Part shown: one piece after another, positions 24,630 to 32,764 of the stretch
Numbering within the stretch: position 1 is the first letter of the stretch
Layout of the letters: the number at the start of each line of letters is the position of its first letter
Assembly (NCBI RefSeq): GCF_900111805.1
Contig: NZ_FOJN01000008.1
Span: 62,001 to 126,000, forward strand
Direction of reading: 5' to 3'
Length of the DNA stretch: 64,000 nucleotides
DNA from: Rhodococcoides kroppenstedtii
GTDB taxonomy: Bacteria; Actinomycetota; Actinomycetes; Mycobacteriales; Mycobacteriaceae
Notes under the pieces: model-generated
Told to the model about the DNA's origin: nothing
Seen by the model: only the letters and a program-made list of their open reading frames with translations
Database searches by the model: none
Translations under genes and position numbers: made by a program

Positions 24630-26359
24630 CGGCCGGTGATCGCGCCGAGAGTGCCTCCGAGAAGGTCGCCCGTGCCTTCCACAACCTGACTCGCCCCGTT
24701 GAGGGTGCCTCCCACCACGCCTCCGACTGCGCCCGGAATGTTGGGACCTTGGTACGACGGGAATTGTGGCGACGGGAGGTTCGGCGAAGGGATAGTGGGT
24801 GCGGGGACGGGCGCGGGACTGAACTGCGGCAGCGTCGGCGCGTTCACCGACGGCACCTGCACGTCCGGCGCCGTCACGCCCGGGACCTCGGCCGCGCCGG
24901 TCGGCACGGCGGCTCTCGGGGCGCCGGGTGCCGTGCCCGTCGTGGGCGATCCGGCCGCGGTGCTGCCGGGGATCCGCGCGCCCGTGCTGGGATCCGTCGC
25001 TCCGGCGGATCCCGTGGCGGCGGAACCGCTTCCGGTCGTCTCGCCGCCGGTGGCGTCGTCGACCGAGGCCGGTTCGACGACGGCACTGGTGGCGGGGGAG
25101 TCGGAGATGGGGTTGTCGACGACGCCGGTGGCCACGCCGACCGACAGCCCGCCGGCGGCGAGCACGGCGACGGCCGCGGCCACTCCGACGACGACGCCCG
25201 CGCGTCGTCGACCGGTGGCGGGCTTGGCGTGGGAGTGCGGTGTGACCGGCACGGGCGGCAGGGCGCGCTCGGGACGTCGCTCGATCGGGGCGATGAGGTC
25301 GGTCTCGGCGTCGTCGGTCGTCGCGGCCGCCGCAGCGGGCGCGACCGCCGCGAGCCGGGTCGCGGTGAGCGCCGCGCCCCACGCCGACGTCGCCGCCGGG
25401 TCGGAGCTCAGGGTGAGGGGGACCCGCAGTCGCGCGGACAACGTCTCGGTGAGAAGGGGAATCGCGCCACCGCCGCCGGCGAGCACCACGCGGGACAGGG
25501 TCGCGGCGTCGACTCCGGCCGAGCGGAGAGCCTCCTCGACGACGCGGACGACGTCGTCGGCACTCTCCCGCAACAGTTCCTCGAGTTCCGACCGCACCAC
25601 GCGCACGTCGGCGGACACGCCGGGCAACCGGACGGGCACCACGGTGTCGGTGTCGGCGGACAGGGCCTCCTTGGCCGTCGCGCACCGCTCACGGAGGTCC
25701 GCGAGGGCATCGACGGTGGCCGGGTCGGCGGGGTCGAGGGCGTCGGTGTCGACCTGCGCGAGAACGTGTTCGAGCAGGAGACCGTCGATGGCGGCGCCCC
25801 CGGTGTCGTCGGATCGCATGGTGCGGCCGAGCAGCACGGCCTCGTCGCCGGTGCGGACGACGGACGCGGTGGTGCCGCTCTGTCCCTGGTCGACGACGGC
25901 GACCACACCGTCCGCGACGGCGTCGGGCGTCTGCTGGAGCCAGGCGACGGTGCAGAGCGCTTCGGGGGCGTACTCCGCCTCGATGCCGCGCTCGGCCGCA
26001 GCGGAGCGCAGGCGGTCGACGGTGTACGACGACCATTCGGTGGGATGGGCGACGACGACGGAGGTGTGCGGTCCGGCTTCCTCGATCAGGCCGGCGAGCG
26101 TGCGGGCGACGAGCTCGTCGCCCGAGAAGGTGCGGCCGTCGTCGGTCACCAGGTCGACGGGGTCGCCGACGCGCCCGGCGTAGCCGCGGACGACGGACCC
26201 GGAGCGGTCGGCGGCGTCGGCGAACCGAGCGTCCCCGCTTGGGTCGATCTCGAGTGCGGACGGTCGCGCGACGACGCGGGCGTCGTGCAGATCGGCCGAC
26301 CCCGCCGAGACCGCGATCGCGGTGGCCGTGCCGACCTTCGTGCCCAACCCTGACGCCAT
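24626..26359 (-). CDS. Hsp70-like (DnaK ATPase domain) membrane protein
   Basis: The 577-residue protein has an Hsp70 nucleotide-binding domain without the peptide-binding domain. The phosphate-1 loop begins right at the start (GLGTKVGTATA, 4-14), VVVAHPTEWSSYTVDRL is at 101-117, phosphate-2 VVDQGQSGTTASVV at 155-168, and the adenosine motif VVLAGGGGAIPLL at 291-303. A basic stretch and one membrane helix (388-411) follow, then a Pro/Thr/Gly-rich exported tail ending in LLGGTLGAITGR, which recalls the neighbouring IniB repeats. ATG 26359 was chosen because it is preceded by GGGAG and puts phosphate-1 at the N-terminus; a longer frame to 26434 exists. It is first in the leftward operon, divergent from iniB. 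Confidence 0.8.
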   Translation of the reverse strand: MASGLGTKVGTATAIAVSAGSADLHDARVVARPSALEIDPSGDARFADAADRSGSVVRGYAGRVGDPVDLVTDDGRTFSGDELVARTLAGLIEEAGPHTSVVVAHPTEWSSYTVDRLRSAAAERGIEAEYAPEALCTVAWLQQTPDAVADGVVAVVDQGQSGTTASVVRTGDEAVLLGRTMRSDDTGGAAIDGLLLEHVLAQVDTDALDPADPATVDALADLRERCATAKEALSADTDTVVPVRLPGVSADVRVVRSELEELLRESADDVVRVVEEALRSAGVDAATLSRVVLAGGGGAIPLLTETLSARLRVPLTLSSDPAATSAWGAALTATRLAAVAPAAAAATTDDAETDLIAPIERRPERALPPVPVTPHSHAKPATGRRRAGVVVGVAAAVAVLAAGGLSVGVATGVVDNPISDSPATSAVVEPASVDDATGGETTGSGSAATGSAGATDPSTGARIPGSTAAGSPTTGTAPGAPRAAVPTGAAEVPGVTAPDVQVPSVNAPTLPQFSPAPVPAPTIPSPNLPSPQFPSYQGPNIPGAVGGVVGGTLNGASQVVEGTGDLLGGTLGAITGR

Positions 26360-26627
26360 GTCGCCGACTCCCGTTCGCAGTGTCACCCGTCCGCCCGTGA
26401 CGTCGTCGTCCGGCGACCGTTCGTTACACATCACAGCACGTTTCCGACCGACTGGGGGATCGATCCCCTATACCCCCTAACGGCCCGGCTCGGGCCCCCG
26501 GGAACCCCCGGGTGGCGAGAAGGGGGCTCGGCCCCGTTGGGACAGATCACCAATCGCCCTAGTTTCGATGACAACGCGGCCGAGACCCATCGGTCGACAC
26601 GAGACCCTCGACGATCGGACACCCACG
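26360..26627. promoter_or_regulatory. divergent regulatory region between Hsp70-like operon and iniB
   Basis: The 268-bp region must hold promoters for both directions. It has a perfect 14-bp palindrome GGGGATCGATCCCC (26455-26468), followed by TATACCCCCTAA, the most AT-rich promoter-like spot here. The palindrome is a possible binding site for the LuxR-type regulator, not proven. Confidence 0.45.
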
Positions 26628-29600
26628 ATGGCCACCAACGCCGTTCTCGACTTCATCCTCAACCTTCTCCGCGACGACAAGGCCGCTGCCGCGTACTGCG
26701 CCGATCCGCAGCGCGCGCTGAACGCCGCCGGCCTGCCCGAGGTCTGCCCCGCCGACATCGTGGCCGTCGCCCCGATGGTGTCCGAGTCCGGCCTGTTCGA
26801 CGGCGGCTCGCGCCTGGCCTCGATCGTCAACGCCGGCAACGTGACCAACACGATCACGAACGCCAACACCAACAACTTCGGGGACATCACCAACACCTTC
26901 GCCCCGTCCCTCGTCGGCGGGTCGTTGGCCCTCGGGTCCATCGGCGCCATCAGCAACGTCGGCAACAACAACAGCGTCGGGAACTTCGACCTGGGCGGAC
27001 TGAACTTCGGGAACGTCGACTTCGGCAACGCCGACTTCGGCTTCCTCGACCTCGGCGGGCTCGACTTCGGGGCGATCGACCTCGGTGGGCTGAACATCTT
27101 CGACAACGCCTTCGACTTCGGCAACCTCGACTTCGGCGCCATCGACCTGGGTGCGATCGATCTCGGTGCGATCGACTTCGGCGCCTTCGACCTCGGCTCT
27201 CTCAGCCTGGGCGACCTGACCCTCGGGGACCTCGACCTCGCCGGCCAGTTCACATCCATCCTCGCGCTCGTCATCGGCAACGGCCTGTCCCTCGGTGGCG
27301 AGCTCGCGGCGCAGTTCGGTGCCGCCCTCGGCGCTGCTCTCGAGGGCCTGCTGGCCCTGGGCGGGCTGCTGGATCTCGACGTGCTCGCGGAGCTCGGCGC
27401 GACGCTCGCCGGCGCTCTCACCGCTGCACTCGGCCTCGGTGCAGGCGCCGGAGCTCAGCTCACCGCAGCACTCGACGCCGTCCTCGGCACCATCACCGAC
27501 CTCGACCTCGGCGGTGCTCTCGATCTGTCCGGCGCCCTCGGCGGCGCCCTCGAGCTGGGCGGCGCGCTGAGCGCCAACCTCGGCGCGGCCCTGGGCGGCG
27601 TGCTCGGCACGGCCGTCACCGCCGGTGGCGCCCTCGGTGCGGAACTCGCTGCCGCGCTGACCGGCGGCCTCGGCCTCGCCGGTGGCCTCGGCGTGATCCT
27701 CGGCGGCGCGCTCGGCGCCGGTGCAGACCTGACCGGCTCGCTGACCGCCGGCCTCGGTGCCGCGATCGACGCCTCCGGCGACCTCGGCGCCACCCTTACC
27801 GGGATGCTCGACGCGACCGTGATCGCGGCGCTGGCCGGCTCCCTGACCACCGCGCTCTCCGGCGCCCTCGAGACGGCCCTCGCCGCCGGTGGCGACATCG
27901 CCGGCGAGTTCGGTGCCGGCCTCGGCCTGCTCCTGGGCGGCGTCGTCGACGCCGCGGGTGGGCTGGACCTCGACGCGCTCCTCGGTGTCGGCGGCAGCCT
28001 CGGCGCTGCGCTCACCGGCGCGCTCGGCCTCGGCGGCGGCCTGGCCGCGCAGCTCGGCGCGGCGCTCGACGGTGCCCTCGGTCTGGCGGGCGACCTCGAC
28101 CTGGCCGGTGACCTCGGCGCGACTCTCAGCGCAGCCCTCGCCGGCGCGCTGACCGCCGGCGGCACGGTCGCCGGCGACCTGGGCGCGGCCTTCGGCGCCG
28201 TCCTCGGCGGCGTGCTCGGGGCCGACCTGACGGGCGACCTGGGTGCGCAGCTGGCCGGCCTGCTCGGCGGCGGCCTCGATCTGGACGCCGCTCTCGGTGC
28301 GGTGCTCGGCCTCGGCGCCGGTCTCGGCGGGGCCCTGGATCTCGGCGGGGCGCTCGATCTCGACGGTGCTCTGGCCGCCGCGCTCGGCGCGGGCGGGCTG
28401 CTCACCGGTGACCTGCAGGCTCTGCTGGGTGGTGACCTGGCGGCGCAGCTCGGTGCGGCGTTGACGGCCGGTCTGGCGCTCGGCGGCGAGGCCGCGGGCG
28501 AGCTGGGTCTGGCTCTGGGCGGCGCTCTGGCCGGGGTGACGGATCTGGCGGCCGGTGCGGACCTCGGTGCGGCACTGGCTGCGGCTCTGGGCCTGACCGG
28601 AACCGGTGCGGCGACGCTGGCCGGCGCTCTCGACGCGGTGCTGGGCCTCGGCGGTGAGTTGGACCTGACCGGTGACCTGGCCGCGACGGTCGGTGCGGCG
28701 CTGAGCGGCGCGCTGGCGGCGGGCGGCGATCTGGCGGCGACCGTGGGCGGCACGCTGGGTGCGGCTCTGGGCGGTGCGCTGACGGCGGATCTGCAGGCGA
28801 CGCTGGCGGGTCTGCTCGCCGGTGGCCTCGATCTCGACGCCGCACTGGGCGCGGTGCTCGGTGCGGTGCCCGGGCTCGACCTCGGCGCGGACCTCACCGG
28901 TGCGCTCACCGGCATCGTCGGCACCGGACTGGACCTCGACGCCCTGCTCGCCGGCGATCTCGCCGCGCAGCTGTCCGCGGGTCTGGCCGCGGCGCTCGGC
29001 GCCGGCGGCGAACTGGCCGGCACCGTCGGTGCGGCACTGGGCGGAACGCTGACCGGCGTGACCGACCTGGCCGCCGGGGCGGACCTCGGTGCGGCGCTCA
29101 CCGCGGCACTGGGCCTGACCGGCACCGGCGCGGCTGCTCTGGCCGGCGCGCTCGACACCGCGCTCGGACTGACCGGCGGACTCGACCTGACCGGTGACCT
29201 CGGTGCCGCGCTCGGCGGTGCGTTGGCGGCAGGCGGCGACCTGGCCGCGACCGTCGGCGGCACCCTCGGTGGTGCCCTGGGCGGCGCCCTCACGGCCGAT
29301 CTGCAGGCGCAGCTGGCGGCCCTCCTGGCCGGCGGGGTGGACCTCGAGGCGGCTCTGGGCACCGTCCTGGACGCGGCTCCCGACCTCGAGCTCGGTGCCG
29401 AGCTGACCGGTGCCCTCACCGGCGCGATCGGCGCCGGACTCGGACTGCTGGGCGAGGTGGCGATCCCGGAGACCGGTCTGGACCTGAGCGGCAGCCTCGC
29501 CGGTGCCCTCGGCGCGGGCGGCGCGGCCGCCGCGGGTCTGGGCGGCACGCTCGGTGCGGTGCTGGGCGGCACGGTGCTCGGTGACCTGGACGCCGAGGCT

Positions 29601-30668
29601 CTGCTCGCCGGTGACCTCGGCGGTGCGGTGGCCGGTGCCCTCGGCGGCGCGCTGGACGCCGACGCCGAGCTCGTCGGCGACCTGGCCACGGCGCTCACCG
29701 GAGCCCTCGACGTCGCCGGCGTCGTCGACGCCGCCGGCGGCGTGACCGGCGACCTGTCCGCGGCCCTGGGCGCGGCGTTCGGAGTCGGCGGTTCCGTCGG
29801 CACCGAACTGGGCGGCGCGCTGGGCGCGGTTCTCGGTGCCTCCGGCGCCGTCGACACCGCGGGCACCCTGGGCGCGGCTCTGGGAGCGGGTGGCCAGCTG
29901 ACCTCCGCTCTGGACGCCGCGCTGAACGGTGCCCTCGCTGCGGGCGGGGCGATCGACACCGACGGCCTGCTCGACGTCACCGCCACGGTGGACAGCAACC
30001 TCGGCACGGTTCTCGGTGGCGGCATCGTCGCCGGTGGCGAGATCGCGGGCGGTCTGGGCGCCGGCGTCGTCGGTGCGGCCGACACGCTGGCCGGTGCCGG
30101 ACTGGACGCGGCCACCGGCGCCACGGCCGGACTCGGCGGTGCCCTCGCCTCGGACGGTGCGATCGGCGCCGGGCTGGGCCTGGGCACGGGCCTCGGGCTC
30201 GACACCGGCCTGGTCGGTGACCTGGCCGGCACCGTCGACACCACCGGCGCTCTCGGCGGGGTCGTCGACACCGCCGGAGACCTCGGTGGGGCGGCCGACG
30301 CGGCCGGCGCCATCGGTGGTGCCGTCGGTGGCGCACTGGGTGCGGCCGGAACGGTCGGCGGCGCGCTCGATGCCGCGGGCTCGCTCGGCGGCGCGGTCGA
30401 CACCGCCGGTTCGCTCGGCGGCGCGGTCGACTCCACCGCCGATCTGACCGGTGGCGTCGCGGACACCTGGCAGAACGTCGACGCCGACGACGCGTTCGGC
30501 GGGGTCGGTGCCGTTGCCGACAGCGCGGGCGACGTGACGGGTGGCCTCACCGGTGGCCTCACCGGCGCGCTGGGTGGTGGCCTGGGCGGCGCTCTCGGCG
30601 GCGGCGTCGACGCCGGCCAGGAGGCCGTGATCGACACCGCGACCGATCAGGCCGACGACACGCAGTAG
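26628..30668 (+). CDS. iniB: IniB-like giant repetitive protein
   Basis: The 1,346-residue protein begins with the conserved IniB N-terminal domain (MATNAVLDFILNLLRDDKAA... PQRALNAAGLPEVCPADIVAVAPMV, 1-55). An Asn/Gly section (about 60-120) and pentapeptide-like repeats of the type xLDFGAIDLG follow (about 120-205). The last 1,140 residues are Leu/Ala/Gly repeats (GGALGAALGGAL...DLDAAL). One block of about 174 residues (containing VTDLAAGADLGAAL) occurs twice in a row. M. tuberculosis IniB is about 480 residues, so this one is nearly three times longer. The family is induced by cell-wall inhibitors such as isoniazid and ethambutol; its role is unclear. ATG 26628 begins the conserved domain; an upstream ATG at 26568 is less likely. 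Confidence 0.88.
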   Translation: MATNAVLDFILNLLRDDKAAAAYCADPQRALNAAGLPEVCPADIVAVAPMVSESGLFDGGSRLASIVNAGNVTNTITNANTNNFGDITNTFAPSLVGGSLALGSIGAISNVGNNNSVGNFDLGGLNFGNVDFGNADFGFLDLGGLDFGAIDLGGLNIFDNAFDFGNLDFGAIDLGAIDLGAIDFGAFDLGSLSLGDLTLGDLDLAGQFTSILALVIGNGLSLGGELAAQFGAALGAALEGLLALGGLLDLDVLAELGATLAGALTAALGLGAGAGAQLTAALDAVLGTITDLDLGGALDLSGALGGALELGGALSANLGAALGGVLGTAVTAGGALGAELAAALTGGLGLAGGLGVILGGALGAGADLTGSLTAGLGAAIDASGDLGATLTGMLDATVIAALAGSLTTALSGALETALAAGGDIAGEFGAGLGLLLGGVVDAAGGLDLDALLGVGGSLGAALTGALGLGGGLAAQLGAALDGALGLAGDLDLAGDLGATLSAALAGALTAGGTVAGDLGAAFGAVLGGVLGADLTGDLGAQLAGLLGGGLDLDAALGAVLGLGAGLGGALDLGGALDLDGALAAALGAGGLLTGDLQALLGGDLAAQLGAALTAGLALGGEAAGELGLALGGALAGVTDLAAGADLGAALAAALGLTGTGAATLAGALDAVLGLGGELDLTGDLAATVGAALSGALAAGGDLAATVGGTLGAALGGALTADLQATLAGLLAGGLDLDAALGAVLGAVPGLDLGADLTGALTGIVGTGLDLDALLAGDLAAQLSAGLAAALGAGGELAGTVGAALGGTLTGVTDLAAGADLGAALTAALGLTGTGAAALAGALDTALGLTGGLDLTGDLGAALGGALAAGGDLAATVGGTLGGALGGALTADLQAQLAALLAGGVDLEAALGTVLDAAPDLELGAELTGALTGAIGAGLGLLGEVAIPETGLDLSGSLAGALGAGGAAAAGLGGTLGAVLGGTVLGDLDAEALLAGDLGGAVAGALGGALDADAELVGDLATALTGALDVAGVVDAAGGVTGDLSAALGAAFGVGGSVGTELGGALGAVLGASGAVDTAGTLGAALGAGGQLTSALDAALNGALAAGGAIDTDGLLDVTATVDSNLGTVLGGGIVAGGEIAGGLGAGVVGAADTLAGAGLDAATGATAGLGGALASDGAIGAGLGLGTGLGLDTGLVGDLAGTVDTTGALGGVVDTAGDLGGAADAAGAIGGAVGGALGAAGTVGGALDAAGSLGGAVDTAGSLGGAVDSTADLTGGVADTWQNVDADDAFGGVGAVADSAGDVTGGLTGGLTGALGGGLGGALGGGVDAGQEAVIDTATDQADDTQ
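28432..29430 (+). repeat. tandem duplication inside iniB, period about 522 bp
   Basis: Two successive blocks each run GDLAAQL...GVTDLAAGADLGAAL...GLTGTGAA...LDLTGDL...GGDLAATVGGTLG...ALTADLQA...LDLGADLTGAL or a close variant. The VTDLAAG codons lie at 28536 and 29058. The second block is 4 codons shorter in the middle. This indicates an intragenic duplication. Confidence 0.7.
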
Positions 30669-30709
30669 GCACGACCCGCAGTAGGCACGACCCGCAGTAG
30701 GCACGACCC
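30662..30709 (+). repeat. 16-bp tandem triplication spanning the iniB stop codon
   Basis: GCAGTAGGCACGACCC is repeated three times exactly (30662-30677, 30678-30693, 30694-30709). The iniB stop codon TAG lies in the first copy. As 16 is not a multiple of 3, later copies place TAG in other frames. Confidence 0.9.
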
Positions 30710-30718
30710 CGCTCGACC

Positions 30719-30755
30719 GACGACCCCGCACGCGCTCCCCGCGTGCGGGGTCGTC
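30719..30755 (+). terminator. hairpin between iniB and iniA
   Basis: A 15-bp perfect stem (30719-30733 with 30741-30755, GACGACCCCGCACGC arm) with a 7-base loop lies 51 bp after iniB and 86 bp before iniA. It should stop or attenuate iniB transcription, so iniA-iniC may need read-through or their own promoter. Confidence 0.8.
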
Positions 30756-30841
30756 CCTTACGGTAGGAAAGAGGTGGTGAGACCTCACAGTCTCCCGCCA
30801 CGTCGTCGCCCACCCACGGCTCGAACGGAAATGGTGTTCCG

Positions 30842-32764
30842 ATGCAGAATGCGCGCGACCGCGCGGTGCAGAACGCGCCCCACGGCACGGCGCCGGCGTC
30901 CACCGCGGCGACCCCGGCTCGCGCCGACGCGCCGACGACCCTCGCGGACCTGCTCACCCGGACCGGCGAGGTCGCGGCGAAGGCCGGCCGACGGGACCTG
31001 GTCGATCGGGTGACGGCCGCCCGCGAGCGGGTCTCCGATCCGCGGCTGCGCATCGTCGTGGTGGGACCGCTCAAGCAGGGCAAGAGCCAGTTCGTCAATT
31101 CGCTTCTCGGACTGGACGTCTGCTCGGTGGGTGACGACGAGACCACGGCCGTGCCGACGATGGTCGCGCACGGCGACGAGCGTCGGGCCGAGCTGGTCGT
31201 CGCGCAGCCCGGCGGCGACCCGGCGCGCATCCCGATTCCGTTCGAGGACATCCACGCCGTCACCCCGGCGGATCCGCGGGCGGAGGGTCGCGACGTCCTG
31301 CGCCTCGAGATCACCGTGTCCTCGCCGCTGTTGGCGGACGGCCTCGTCATCGTGGACACCCCGGGTGTCGGTGGCCACGGCAACCCGCACGCCAGCGCCA
31401 CTCTGGGACTCATTTCCTCTGCCGATGCCGTTCTCGTACTGTCGGATTCGTCGCAGGAGTTCACCGAGCCCGAGGTCGCGTTCCTGCGCCGCGCCGTCGA
31501 CCTGTGCCCGGCCGTGGCCTGCCTGATCACCAAGACCGACCTCTACCCGCACTGGCGCCGGATCGTCGACGTCGACCGCGAGCATCTGGCGCGCGAGGGT
31601 GTCGAGGTTCCGCTGCTGCCCGTCTCGTCGTTGTTGCGCTCGCACGCCCTGCGCCTTCAGGACACCTCGCTCGACGAGGAGTCGGGCTTCCCGGCGCTGT
31701 ACGAGTTCCTGCGCGGCGTCGTCCGCAGCGCGGCCGTCACGACCCGCAAGGCGGTGGCGCTGGACGTCACGTCGGTCGCGGAGCACGTCGCCCTCGCGCT
31801 GGGTAGCGAACTGGCGGCGCTGCGAGACCCGGAATCCGCCGCCGCGGCCGTCGGTCGGTTGCAGCGCGCCCGCGAATCCGCCGACGAGATGCGTCGACGC
31901 AGCAGCCGGTGGCAGCAGACCCTCGCCGACGGCATCGCCGACCTGGCCTCCGACATCGACCACGATCTGCGAGACCGGTTGCGCCACATCACCCGCGAGG
32001 CGGAGACCGCCGTCGACGAGGGCGATCCGGGCAAGGACTGGACGCGCATCGGCGAGTGGCTCCAGGAGCAGATCGCGGACGCCGTCGGCGACAACTTCGT
32101 CTGGGCACACGAGCGGTCGATCTATCTGGCCGAGAACGTTGCTCGGCATTTCGCCGAGTCCGGCGAGGGGCAGCTCCCGGCCGGTGACATCGCCGCGCTC
32201 GCCGAACTCGACGGCATCATGGACCCCGTCACCTCCCTGTCCGACCTCGAGTCGGGCCGCATGGGCATCACGTCCAAAGTGCTGGTGGGCATGCGTGGGT
32301 CTTACGGCGGCGTGCTCATGTTCGGTCTCGTGTCGACGATGATGGGTTTCGCCCTGCTGAACCCCGTGTCCTTGGGCGCCGGTGTGCTGCTGGGCAGCAA
32401 GGCGTACAAGGACGACAAGGAACAGCGCGTCCTCAAGCGCCGCGCCGACGCGAAGCAGGCCATCCGTAAGTTCACCGACGACGTCGCGTTCCAGGTGGGC
32501 AAGGAATCCCGCGACCGGTTGCGCGCCGTGCAGCGGGTGCTGCGCGATCACTTCACCGAGGTGGCCGAGCAGACGCTGCGGTCCGTCGACGATTCGCTCA
32601 AGGCCGCGCAGGAGGCCGCTACGCTCCAGAGCAGCGAACGTGCTTCTCGCACGGCGGAACTCGAACGTGCGCTGAGTGACGTCGCGACGCTGCGCCGCAT
32701 CGCTCGCACCCTCGACCCGACGGACGCGCCGCCCGCCGACGGCAAGCGAGGTCTGCCCGCGTGA
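30842..32764 (+). CDS. iniA: dynamin-like GTPase IniA
   Basis: The 640-residue bacterial dynamin-like protein has P-loop GPLKQGKS (75-82), switch-region Thr in DETTAVPT (99-106), G3 DTPGVGG (172-178) and G4 TKTD (near 229). A helical bundle follows, with a hydrophobic membrane-inserting hairpin (about 489-520, LMFGLVSTMMGFALLNPVSLGAGVLLG) and a final long helix. M. tuberculosis IniA has this architecture and remodels membranes; it affects isoniazid and ethambutol tolerance. ATG 30842 opens an unstructured leader of about 30 residues. It overlaps iniC by 4 bp (GTGA). Motifs are intact. Confidence 0.92.
   Translation: MQNARDRAVQNAPHGTAPASTAATPARADAPTTLADLLTRTGEVAAKAGRRDLVDRVTAARERVSDPRLRIVVVGPLKQGKSQFVNSLLGLDVCSVGDDETTAVPTMVAHGDERRAELVVAQPGGDPARIPIPFEDIHAVTPADPRAEGRDVLRLEITVSSPLLADGLVIVDTPGVGGHGNPHASATLGLISSADAVLVLSDSSQEFTEPEVAFLRRAVDLCPAVACLITKTDLYPHWRRIVDVDREHLAREGVEVPLLPVSSLLRSHALRLQDTSLDEESGFPALYEFLRGVVRSAAVTTRKAVALDVTSVAEHVALALGSELAALRDPESAAAAVGRLQRARESADEMRRRSSRWQQTLADGIADLASDIDHDLRDRLRHITREAETAVDEGDPGKDWTRIGEWLQEQIADAVGDNFVWAHERSIYLAENVARHFAESGEGQLPAGDIAALAELDGIMDPVTSLSDLESGRMGITSKVLVGMRGSYGGVLMFGLVSTMMGFALLNPVSLGAGVLLGSKAYKDDKEQRVLKRRADAKQAIRKFTDDVAFQVGKESRDRLRAVQRVLRDHFTEVAEQTLRSVDDSLKAAQEAATLQSSERASRTAELERALSDVATLRRIARTLDPTDAPPADGKRGLPA

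Noticed and set aside
26559-30788. Very long open frames on the strand opposite iniB (more than 1,000 codons)
   Set aside because: They are by-products of iniB's GC-rich, low-complexity codons; the translation is monotonous Arg/Ala/Pro/Glu text with no domain or good ribosome site.
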